Positions 8,154-14,947 of a DNA stretch of 36,857 nt are shown one piece after another. The notes under the pieces were generated by a model. That model saw only the letters and a program-made list of their open reading frames with translations. It did no database searches and was not told where the DNA came from. Each line of letters opens with the position of its first letter. Position 1 is the first letter of the stretch. The DNA is from Lachnospiraceae bacterium (GTDB lineage: Bacteria; Bacillota; Clostridia; Lachnospirales; Lachnospiraceae). Position numbers and translations under genes: made by a program. The stretch spans positions 1 to 36,857 of the forward strand of contig JAFZRY010000006.1 in NCBI GenBank assembly GCA_017619615.1, in the 5' to 3' direction.

Positions 8154-9353
8154 TTACCGCTGCACCAGCAGCGCGTGCATGGCGTCCTTCAGCCCATCCA
8201 GCGTGAGACGGTACATCGGGAAGATATTGGCGATGTGATAATAGCTCTGGCCCCAGTATCCGCCCTGCATCGGCGGCTCCTCGGGGTTCAGCCAGACGCT
8301 GTATTCATATAGCTTCCGCAGACGCTTAAGCTGCTCCCAGCCGCTCTTTTCGCTGCGGTCGTAATAGTAGCCGTAGCCGCTGCCCTTTAGTTCGTACATG
8401 TCCATCAGCGCGTCGCCGACCAGGATCAGTTTGTACTCGCTGCCGTAGTTTTTCAGTACCCAGTCCGTGGGCACACGGCCGGACCAGGAGAGGCGGGGAT
8501 CGGAATACAGATGCCCGTACACGCAGTTGTGGAAGTAGTAAATGTGCAGTTCCTTGAAGTGGTTGCAGCTTTCCGCGGCTTGGAAGAGCTGCGAGCAGAG
8601 GCGCGAATAATAGGCCATGGAACCGCCGGAATCCATTAGCATGAGGAGTTTGACGGTGTTCGTGCGCGGTTTTTTATACTGCACTTTCAGGACGCCGCCA
8701 TTGTCCGCGGTGGCGCGGATGGTGCCGTCCACGTCGAATTCCGGCTCGAGGTCCGGCAGCTGGTCGGAGTACTGGCGCAGGAGGCGGAAGGCCATCTGGA
8801 ACTGGCGGGTGTCCAGGACGTTGTCCGTGCGGAAATCGCGGAAGCGCCGCTCCCCGGCCACCTGGAACGCGCGGCGGTAGCGGGAGACGCCGCCCACGCG
8901 GATGCCCTGCGGGCTGTGTCCGCTGTGCCCGAAGTTCGAAAAGCCGCCGGTCCCGATCCAGTAGGAGCCGCCGTTGTGCTCCTCCTTCTGCTCCTTCAGG
9001 CGCTCCTCGAACATCTTCAGGATCTCCTCGATGTCCTTCTGCTCATAGCCCTGCTCCCGCAGGAACGCGCGGAACGCCTCCATCACTTCCTGCGGCTTTT
9101 CGAGCCAGCGCATGAGCTCCTCGGGCAGGTCGTCGCCTTCGTACGGCACGTCCTGGAAATACTCCAGGAAGACGCGGTCGAACTTGTCATAGTCCGCTTC
9201 GGATTTCACCAGAACGGCGCGGCAGAGCTGATAGAAGCCCGTGAAGGACGATCCGTGCAGCCCGAAAAGCAGGCCGTCCAGGAGGGTGACCCACTCAGTG
9301 AGGCTTACGCCGAAGCCGCGCAGTTTCAGCAAGTAGAAAAATCCGATAAACAC
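8154..9353 (-). CDS. VWA-domain (CoxE-like) protein
   Basis: 399-residue protein of the CoxE-like von Willebrand A group that works with MoxR ATPases, probably as a substrate-selecting adaptor in metal-cofactor insertion or complex assembly. The MIDAS-like motif is DSGGSM (D241-M246): the canonical DxSxS becomes D-S-G-G-S, so the middle serine is glycine. The N-terminal half is helical and charged, with a Gly/Ser-rich segment at 127-150. The start is a GTG at 9353 that shares one base with the MoxR stop codon (TAGTG), so translation is likely coupled; only a weak GAGG precedes it. Its client protein is not evident, as no CO dehydrogenase, methanol dehydrogenase or Rubisco gene lies in the window. 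Confidence 0.88.
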   Translation of the reverse strand: MFIGFFYLLKLRGFGVSLTEWVTLLDGLLFGLHGSSFTGFYQLCRAVLVKSEADYDKFDRVFLEYFQDVPYEGDDLPEELMRWLEKPQEVMEAFRAFLREQGYEQKDIEEILKMFEERLKEQKEEHNGGSYWIGTGGFSNFGHSGHSPQGIRVGGVSRYRRAFQVAGERRFRDFRTDNVLDTRQFQMAFRLLRQYSDQLPDLEPEFDVDGTIRATADNGGVLKVQYKKPRTNTVKLLMLMDSGGSMAYYSRLCSQLFQAAESCNHFKELHIYYFHNCVYGHLYSDPRLSWSGRVPTDWVLKNYGSEYKLILVGDALMDMYELKGSGYGYYYDRSEKSGWEQLKRLRKLYEYSVWLNPEEPPMQGGYWGQSYYHIANIFPMYRLTLDGLKDAMHALLVQR

Positions 9354-10162
9354 TACCGCAGCCGCCTCTTCATCGTCTCGATATCCTTATCCTTCTTCAG
9401 CAGCACCCCCGCGAACGGGATCTCCTTCCGGATCCGGCTCACCGGGATCCCGCTCACCTGCAGCGCGCGCACCCAGTCCACCAGCTCGGAGGTGGAAGGC
9501 TTTTTCTCGATGCCGTCCAGCGAGCGCAGGTAATAGAACGCCTCCATGGACTGCTGCAACAGCTTGTCGTCCAGCCTGTCGAAATGCACGCGCAGGATTT
9601 TCTCCATCTGCTCCTGGTCCGGGAATTCGATGTAATGAAAGATGCAGCGCCGCAGGAACGCGCCGGGCAGTTCCTTCTCCGCGTTGGAGGTGATGATCAC
9701 CACGGGCCGCTGTTTCGCGCGGATCGTCTCCCCGGTCTCGGGGATATAGAATTCCATCTTGTCCAGTTCCCAGAGCAGGTCGTTGGGGAATTCCAGGTCC
9801 GCTTTGTCGATCTCGTCAATCAGCAGAATCACCGGATCCTCCGCCGAAAACGCTTCGCCCAATTTGCCAAGCTTGATGTACTGCGCGATATTGTCCACGG
9901 CCTTGCCGCCGAATTGCGAGTCGTACAGCCGCTGCACCACGTCATACACGTACAGCCCGTCCTGGGCCTTTGTCGTGGACTTGATGTTCCAGATGATCAG
10001 CCGGCGGTCCAGCGCGTCGGCCACCGCCTGCGCCAGCATCGTCTTCCCCGTGCCCGGCTCCCCCTTGATCAGCAGCGGCTTTTCCAGCGTCATCGCGATA
10101 TTGACGGCGCTGATCAGCTCCTCGGAAGCTACGTATGTATCGGTACTGCGGAAACTTTGCAT
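9353..10162 (-). CDS. MoxR-family AAA+ ATPase
   Basis: 269-residue AAA+ chaperone of the MoxR type. Walker A is GEPGTGKT (residues 34-41), Walker B is VILLIDEID, followed by sensor 1 (VVIITSNAEKELPGAFLRR) and the arginine-finger region. These ATPases drive assembly or activation of a client together with a VWA protein. An in-frame TTG nine bases upstream (10171) abuts the ribosome site with no spacing. The ATG at 10162 has GGAG nine bases upstream and is the better start. The gene is first in a MoxR-VWA-LUD operon. The upstream region holds repeat hairpins and no convincing promoter. Confidence 0.92.
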   Translation of the reverse strand: MQSFRSTDTYVASEELISAVNIAMTLEKPLLIKGEPGTGKTMLAQAVADALDRRLIIWNIKSTTKAQDGLYVYDVVQRLYDSQFGGKAVDNIAQYIKLGKLGEAFSAEDPVILLIDEIDKADLEFPNDLLWELDKMEFYIPETGETIRAKQRPVVIITSNAEKELPGAFLRRCIFHYIEFPDQEQMEKILRVHFDRLDDKLLQQSMEAFYYLRSLDGIEKKPSTSELVDWVRALQVSGIPVSRIRKEIPFAGVLLKKDKDIETMKRRLR

Positions 10163-10189
10163 GATTGTCAACTCCTGCGTGAAGAAATC

Positions 10190-10216
10190 TGACAGGGGGA
10201 CGGTTCCCTTGTCAGG
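10190..10216. repeat. Palindromic element with GGGACGGTTCCC core
   Basis: CTGACAGGGG at 10190 pairs with CCCTTGTCAG at 10207 (one mismatch) around the core GGGACGGTTCCC. The layout, with a GGGACGGTTC core inside a TGAC...GTCA stem, resembles a palindrome I recall from many Firmicutes intergenic regions. It sits in the leader of the MoxR operon, next to two further hairpins. Confidence 0.65.
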
Positions 10217-10221
10217 TTTTC

Positions 10222-10283
10222 GGGCCGTTGAGACAACGGCCCCTACGAAAAAGTGAGGGGCGGGCCGAAACGGCCCCTGCGTT
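10222..10283. repeat. Two hairpins of the CCCCTACG/CCCCTGCG family
   Basis: First: GGGCCGTTG-AGA-CAACGGCCC (10222-10242), running into CCCCTACG (10240-10247). Second: GGGCCG-AAA-CGGCCC (10262-10276), running into CCCCTGCG. Same layout as the copies at 1852, 17108 and 17144. Confidence 0.75.
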
Positions 10284-10329
10284 TATTATTCTATCATACA
10301 TGCCGGGAAAACAAAAGGGGAAATCGTCC

Positions 10330-10358
10330 TTGCAGAGTGTATCTGCGCATAGTATAAT
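10330..10358 (+). promoter_or_regulatory. Candidate promoter of the rubrerythrin operon
   Basis: TTGCAG (10330-10335), 17-base spacer, consensus TATAAT (10353-10358), 78 bases before the rubrerythrin start. The -10 is perfect and the -35 is partial. Confidence 0.6.
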
Positions 10359-10435
10359 AAACAGAAACAGTGCGCCGGCGGCGGGAAGGCCGGGAGGCGC
10401 GGACGATCCTGATAAGCAGTAGGAAAGGAGAAGTC

Positions 10436-10975
10436 ATGGAAAACAGATACGCGGGAACGCAGACGGAGAAGAATTTGTGGGAGGCCTTCGCAGGCGAGTC
10501 CCAGGCGAGGAACAAATATACGTATTTCGCGTCGCGGGCGAAAAAAGAGGGATTCGAGCAGATCTCCGCGCTGTTCGCCAAGACGGCGGACAATGAGAAG
10601 GAGCATGCGGAACTCTGGTTCAAGGAACTGAACGGGATCGGTAACACGGCGGAGAACCTGGCGGCCGCGGCCGACGGCGAAAACTACGAGTGGACCGATA
10701 TGTACGAGGGCTTCGCGAAGACCGCGGAGGAAGAAGGATTCCCGGAACTGGCCGCGAAATTCCGCGGCGTGGCGGCCATCGAGAAGCATCACGAGGAGCG
10801 CTACCGCGCGCTGCTCCGCAACGTCGAAGCGCAGGAAGTCTTTGCCCGGAGCGAAGTGAAGGTCTGGGAATGCCGGAACTGCGGCCACATCGTCGTGGGC
10901 ACGCACGCGCCGGAGGTCTGCCCGGTCTGCGCGCATCCGCAGGCGTATTTCGAACTGCACGCGGAGAATTACTGA
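10436..10975 (+). CDS. rbr: Rubrerythrin
   Basis: 179-residue non-haem iron peroxidase that reduces H2O2 in anaerobes. The N-terminal four-helix ferritin-like domain (1-135) carries repeated diiron ligands ([29 protein letters not shown]). The C-terminal rubredoxin-like domain holds two CxxC pairs (WECRNCGH and VCPVCAHP) for a mononuclear iron. The frame is open further upstream, but the ATG at 10436 follows AGGAAAGGAG at good spacing and begins with the family-typical [14 protein letters not shown]. It is the first gene of a tight five-gene same-strand run. Its presence supports an anaerobic lifestyle. Confidence 0.95.
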   Translation: MENRYAGTQTEKNLWEAFAGESQARNKYTYFASRAKKEGFEQISALFAKTADNEKEHAELWFKELNGIGNTAENLAAAADGENYEWTDMYEGFAKTAEEEGFPELAAKFRGVAAIEKHHEERYRALLRNVEAQEVFARSEVKVWECRNCGHIVVGTHAPEVCPVCAHPQAYFELHAENY

Positions 10976-11031
10976 ATCAATAAGGGCTAAGGCCGCGCCG
11001 GCGCCTTCAGCAAATCATACAGAGGTCAGAG

Positions 11032-11898
11032 ATGAGAGATTTTGTGATCATGGCGGATGTCAACGCGGACACCACGCAGGAGTTCGTCGAGAAGGAAAAT
11101 ATCGCGATCATGCCCCAGTATTACCACTTCAACGACGGGGTGATCTACGGGGACGGCAACGTGCTGCCCATCGAAAAGTTCTTTGAGCGGCTGGCCGCGG
11201 GCGAGCGCGCTTTTTCCATGGGCTGCAACCCGGACCGGGTGCACGGAATCATGGAGCAGGCGGTGCTGGACGGCAACGACATCATCGTGTTCATGGCTTC
11301 CGCCGACTGCAGCGGCAGTTACAACACGGTCTGCGTGGAAGCGGAAGACCTGATGAACCAGTACAAGGACGCCCGCATCGCCGTGGTGGATTCCCGCCTC
11401 GAATGTGCACCGATCGGCCTGCTGGTGAAGCAGGCGGTCGAGCTGAAAAAAGCTGGCAAGGACTTCGACGAGGTCGTTCGGATCTCCGAGGAGACCAAGG
11501 CCGGCGCCAACGTGTTTTTCCTGGTGGACCACCTGGATTACCTGGTGCGCGGCGGCCGGCTCTCCCCCATCAGCGGGATGGTCGGGACCGTGCTGAACAT
11601 CAAGCCGATCCTGTATTTTGAAGAAGGCAAGATCGTCCCGTTCACGAAAGTGCGCGGCCGCCAGACCGGCAAGAAGACGATCATGGACCAGCTGCGGAAG
11701 CTGGACCCGAAGATGACCGTCTGCTCGGTGGTCCATACGGTGGCGGAAGAAGAGGCCCGGGAATTTGCGGCGCAGATCGAAACGGAGCTGGGCCTGAAGG
11801 TCGTCAGCGTGGACGAAGTGAACCCGACGATCGGCGCCCACGCGGGCCATAACGCCATCGGGGTGGCATACTTAAGCGGAACGGCGGTACAGTGGTAA
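11032..11898 (+). CDS. DegV-family fatty acid-binding protein
   Basis: 288-residue DegV protein (EDD fold), the FakB-like class that binds a fatty acid for the kinase FakA. The N terminus shows the usual pattern of an aspartate-bearing first strand (MADVNADTT), and the mid-region has LDYLVRGGRLSP and GTVLNIKPIL, which are the most conserved DegV motifs. No fakA-like kinase is in the window. The ribosome site is modest (AGAGGTCAGAG). It lies 56 bases after rubrerythrin and 10 bases before larC. The ligand here is not known. Confidence 0.92.
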   Translation: MRDFVIMADVNADTTQEFVEKENIAIMPQYYHFNDGVIYGDGNVLPIEKFFERLAAGERAFSMGCNPDRVHGIMEQAVLDGNDIIVFMASADCSGSYNTVCVEAEDLMNQYKDARIAVVDSRLECAPIGLLVKQAVELKKAGKDFDEVVRISEETKAGANVFFLVDHLDYLVRGGRLSPISGMVGTVLNIKPILYFEEGKIVPFTKVRGRQTGKKTIMDQLRKLDPKMTVCSVVHTVAEEEAREFAAQIETELGLKVVSVDEVNPTIGAHAGHNAIGVAYLSGTAVQW

Positions 11899-11908
11899 GG
11901 AGGTTTTT

Positions 11909-13138
11909 GTGAAGACCCTGTACTTTAACTGCGGCATGGGCGCCGCGGGCGACATGCTGACTGCGGCCCTCTTGGAACTGTTCCCGGACAAAGACGCCGT
12001 GCTCGCGGAACTGAACGCGCTGGGGATCCCCGGCGTGCGGTTTTCGTGTGAAACGGTGACCAAATGCGGGATACAAGGGACGCACGTGACGGTGACGGTG
12101 GACGGGAAAGAGGAGATGCCGGCGGAGGACGGAGAAGGGCATGAAGACCATCACGGTCACGAACATCATCATTCTCATGAGCATCACAGCCTGCACGATA
12201 TCGAGTCCCTGATCGCCTCCCTGCCGGTTTCTGAAAAAGTCCGGAAAGACGCGGCAGAAGTCTATGCCCTGATCGCGGAAGCGGAGAGCCATGTCCACGG
12301 ACGCCCCGTCCCGGAGATCCATTTCCACGAAGTGGGGACGATGGACGCGGTGGCGGACGTGACCGCCGTCTGTTACCTGATGGATAAACTGTCGCCGGAC
12401 CTGGTCCTGGCTTCTGCGGTACACGTGGGCTGCGGTACGGTCCGCTGCGCGCACGGGGTCCTGCCGGTCCCGGCGCCTGCCACGGCTTATATCCTGCGCG
12501 ACGTGCCGATCTACGGCGGAAGTGTCGAAGGCGAGCTCTGCACGCCTACCGGCGCCGCGCTGCTGAAATATTTCGTAGACCGCTTTGACGCAATGCCCCG
12601 TCTTCTGATTTCCGCCATCGGGTACGGCTGCGGGAAGAAAGATTTTGAAACGGCTAACATCGTACGTGTTTTCCTGGGCGAATCAGAGGAGGACATGGAT
12701 ATTGTTTACGAACTCAACTGCAACGTGGACGACATGACCGCGGAGGACATTTCTTTCGCCCTGGAGCGCTTCTTCGAAGCCGGCGCCCTGGAAGCCTATA
12801 CCATCCCCGTCAACATGAAGAAAAACCGCCCGGGCACGCTGATCCGCGTCATCTGCCGTCCGGAGAACGAAGAAGAACTGATCCGTCAGATCTTCCGCCA
12901 CACCACCACGATCGGCCTGCGCGAAAACGTGACGCAGCGCCGCGTACTGAGCCGCTCGTTTTCCGAGCAGGAGACGCCCTGGGGGCCGGTGACGGTCAAA
13001 CGGTCTGAGGGCTACGGTGTGGAACGGATCAAGATCGAATACGAGGACCTGGCCCGCATCGCGCGGGAGCAGGGCCTGAGCCTGGCGGAAGTGCGGGAGC
13101 GCATCGCCGGGAGAGGAGAGGACGAAACGCATGCGTGA
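11909..13138 (+). CDS. larC: Nickel pincer cofactor biosynthesis protein LarC
   Basis: CTP-dependent nickel insertase that completes the nickel-pincer nucleotide cofactor used by LarA-type racemases and epimerases. It has 409 residues. The N terminus YFNCGMGAAGDMLTAALL is typical. A histidine-rich loop (residues 78-93, HEDHHGHEHHHSHEHH) is the expected metal-collecting segment. LHDIESLI, HFHEVGTMDAVADV and a full C-terminal half follow. In some lactobacilli larC is split with a frameshift; here it is one continuous frame. GTG start, with TAAGGAGG upstream. No larA, larB or larE is visible, so the enzyme using the cofactor must be elsewhere. It overlaps the next gene by 8 bases. Confidence 0.93.
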   Translation: MKTLYFNCGMGAAGDMLTAALLELFPDKDAVLAELNALGIPGVRFSCETVTKCGIQGTHVTVTVDGKEEMPAEDGEGHEDHHGHEHHHSHEHHSLHDIESLIASLPVSEKVRKDAAEVYALIAEAESHVHGRPVPEIHFHEVGTMDAVADVTAVCYLMDKLSPDLVLASAVHVGCGTVRCAHGVLPVPAPATAYILRDVPIYGGSVEGELCTPTGAALLKYFVDRFDAMPRLLISAIGYGCGKKDFETANIVRVFLGESEEDMDIVYELNCNVDDMTAEDISFALERFFEAGALEAYTIPVNMKKNRPGTLIRVICRPENEEELIRQIFRHTTTIGLRENVTQRRVLSRSFSEQETPWGPVTVKRSEGYGVERIKIEYEDLARIAREQGLSLAEVRERIAGRGEDETHA

Positions 13139-13661
13139 CGATAAAGTCAGAAACCTGGTGATCTCCGCCATCTGCCTGGCGCTCGCGCTGGTCCTGCCGT
13201 TCCTGACGGGCCAGATCCCGGAGATCGGCAAAATGCTGAGCCCGATGCACATCCCGGTGCTGCTGTGCGGCTTTATCTGCGGCCCCGGCTGGGGCCTGCT
13301 GGTCGGGCTCATCGCGCCGTTCATGCGCTCGCTGCTGTTCGGCATGCCCGTGATGTTCCCCAACGCCATCGGCATGATGTTCGAACTGGCCTGCTACGGC
13401 TTCGCGGCCGGCTGGCTGTACCGCCTGCTGCCGAAGAAGCCCTGGCGCGTGTACGTCAGCCTGATCGGCGCCATGATCCTGGGCCGCATCGTCTGGGGCA
13501 TCGCCCGCGTGATCCTCTGGGGCCTGGGCAGCTCGGCGTTCAGCTGGAAACTGTTCATCGCCGGCGCGTTCACGAACGCGGTGCCGGGGATCATCCTGCA
13601 TATCGTGCTGATTCCGCTGGTGGTGCTGGGGCTGGAACGGAGCGGGTTTATCCGGGAGTGA
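13131..13661 (+). CDS. ECF transporter S component, substrate unknown
   Basis: 176-residue integral membrane protein with about five to six hydrophobic helices, matching the size and pattern of energy-coupling-factor substrate-binding (S) components. The first helix (LVISAICLALALVLPFL) and the loop KMLSPMHIPVLLCGFICGPGWG resemble S proteins for vitamins. No EcfA or EcfT gene is close, which fits a group II system with a shared energising module. The start overlaps larC by 8 bases, so translation is coupled. The substrate cannot be read from the sequence; a nicotinate-type or metal substrate would make sense beside larC, but this is inference. Confidence 0.8.
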   Translation: MRDDKVRNLVISAICLALALVLPFLTGQIPEIGKMLSPMHIPVLLCGFICGPGWGLLVGLIAPFMRSLLFGMPVMFPNAIGMMFELACYGFAAGWLYRLLPKKPWRVYVSLIGAMILGRIVWGIARVILWGLGSSAFSWKLFIAGAFTNAVPGIILHIVLIPLVVLGLERSGFIRE

Positions 13662-13666
13662 GTTCT

Positions 13667-14809
13667 ATGAAAAAGTATCTTTCCGTGCTGCTTGCGGCGA
13701 TGATGATCCTCACAATGCTGTCCGGCTGCGCCGGCGATAACGGCGCGACGACGGCTGCTCCTTCGGCTGAAACTACCGCCGTGCCGACCGCGGCTCCGAC
13801 CACGGAAGCTCCTACCGAAGCCCCCGCTACCGAATCCGCTGAGACCACGGAAACCCCCGTAACCGCTCACACCTACGACGACGGCCGCGCCCGCCCGTCC
13901 TCCTGCGGCCGGCTGCAGGTCAGAAACGGCAAGCTGTGCTCCGAAAGCGGCGAGCCGGTCATGCTGCGCGGCGTCAGCGTCAACGGCCTGGTCACTTCGG
14001 AATCCTTTTTGAACCCGGCGCTGTTCGAGGAACTGGCGCGGGATGACGGCGTCAACCTGTTCCGCCTGGCCATGTACACTTACGGCGTCGGCATCGTCGG
14101 CTACTGCACGAAAGGAGACAAGGAACGCCACAAACAGGACATCGCGGACGGCGTGGAACTCGCGAAGAACGAGGACATGTACGTGATCATCGACTGGCAT
14201 ATCCTGAGCGACGGTGACCCGAACCTCTACATGGACGAGGCGAAGCTGTTCTTCGCGGAAATGGCGGAAAAATACAGCGGTTACAACAACGTGCTGTACG
14301 AGATCTGCAACGAGCCGAACAACGTGGACTGGCCGGCGGTCAAATCTTACGCGGAGCAGGTGATCCCCGTCATTCGGGAGAAGGATCCGGATTCCGTCAT
14401 CATCGTGGGCAATCCCGACTGGTCGAAGGCCCTGGACGACGTCGCTGCGGACCCGCTGGAATTTGACAACATCCTCTATACCCTGCACTTTTATTCCGCC
14501 ACGCACGGGCAGAATTACCGTGATATGACGGAGCGCCTGAGCAAGCAGGGCCTCCCGGTTTTCGTCTCGGAGTTCGGCGTCACCGCGGCCAGCGGCGGCC
14601 TGCCCCGCGACCTGGAAAGCGCGGACGAATGGATCGGACTGCTGGAGCAGGAGGGCATTTCCTACTGCCTGTGGGCCCTGTCCAAGGCGCCGGAGGCCTG
14701 CTCCATGATCCGCATGAACTCGATGAAATACAGCGGGTATGAGGACGCGGATTACACGGACACCGGGCGGTGGCTGCTGGATACGCTGAAGAAGCATAAC
14801 AGCCGGTAG
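13667..14809 (+). CDS. Lipoprotein glycoside hydrolase, family GH5 (cellulase-like)
   Basis: 380-residue surface lipoprotein with a GH5 catalytic domain. The signal peptide ends in LTMLSGC with C21 as lipidation site. A Thr/Ala/Pro/Glu-rich linker spans about 24-66. The TIM barrel follows, with the acid/base glutamate in NEP (E216) and the nucleophile in VSEFG (E302), plus HFYSATHG and a late WALSK strand. GH5 enzymes cut beta-glucans, mannans or related polymers; the exact substrate is unknown. The frame is open upstream, but the ATG at 13667 begins a clean signal peptide and follows GGGAG. It lies 5 bases after the ECF gene, and a terminator follows. The link between a surface glycosidase and the LarC/ECF genes is unclear. 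Confidence 0.9.
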   Translation: MKKYLSVLLAAMMILTMLSGCAGDNGATTAAPSAETTAVPTAAPTTEAPTEAPATESAETTETPVTAHTYDDGRARPSSCGRLQVRNGKLCSESGEPVMLRGVSVNGLVTSESFLNPALFEELARDDGVNLFRLAMYTYGVGIVGYCTKGDKERHKQDIADGVELAKNEDMYVIIDWHILSDGDPNLYMDEAKLFFAEMAEKYSGYNNVLYEICNEPNNVDWPAVKSYAEQVIPVIREKDPDSVIIVGNPDWSKALDDVAADPLEFDNILYTLHFYSATHGQNYRDMTERLSKQGLPVFVSEFGVTAASGGLPRDLESADEWIGLLEQEGISYCLWALSKAPEACSMIRMNSMKYSGYEDADYTDTGRWLLDTLKKHNSR

Positions 14810-14825
14810 GATCGGAGGAGGAAAA

Positions 14826-14849
14826 AGAGGGCGGCGGCCCTCTTTTTTT
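14826..14849 (+). terminator. Rho-independent terminator after the GH5 gene
   Basis: Perfect 7-bp stem AGAGGGC / GCCCTCT with a 4-base loop (14826-14843), followed by a T run. Ends the rubrerythrin-to-GH5 operon. Confidence 0.9.
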
Positions 14850-14870
14850 ATGTAAATCTTCAAATATGTG

Positions 14871-14899
14871 TTGACAGTGTCCGGGGGGAGTGCTATACC
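14871..14899 (+). promoter_or_regulatory. SigA-type promoter of the metal ATPase gene
   Basis: Consensus TTGACA (14871-14876), 17-base spacer, TATACC (14894-14899). Transcription would begin near 14906, directly at the dyad operator. Confidence 0.75.
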
Positions 14900-14906
14900 A
14901 ATAATT

Positions 14907-14932
14907 AATATATGAACAAGTAAGCATATATC
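14907..14932. promoter_or_regulatory. ArsR/SmtB-type operator candidate
   Basis: AATATATGAACA-AG-TAAGCATATATC has the 12-2-12 layout of SmtB/ZiaR/CzrA operators. ATATATG (14908-14914) and CATATAT (14925-14931) are perfect inverted arms, and 8 of 12 half-site positions are symmetric. It starts at the predicted transcription start, so a bound repressor would block the promoter. No regulator gene is adjacent. Confidence 0.65.
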
Positions 14933-14947
14933 AAAAGGAGATTCGTT

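Noticed and set aside
10163-10171. TTG 10171 as start of the MoxR gene
   Set aside because: No spacing to the GGAG; ATG 10162 is correctly spaced.
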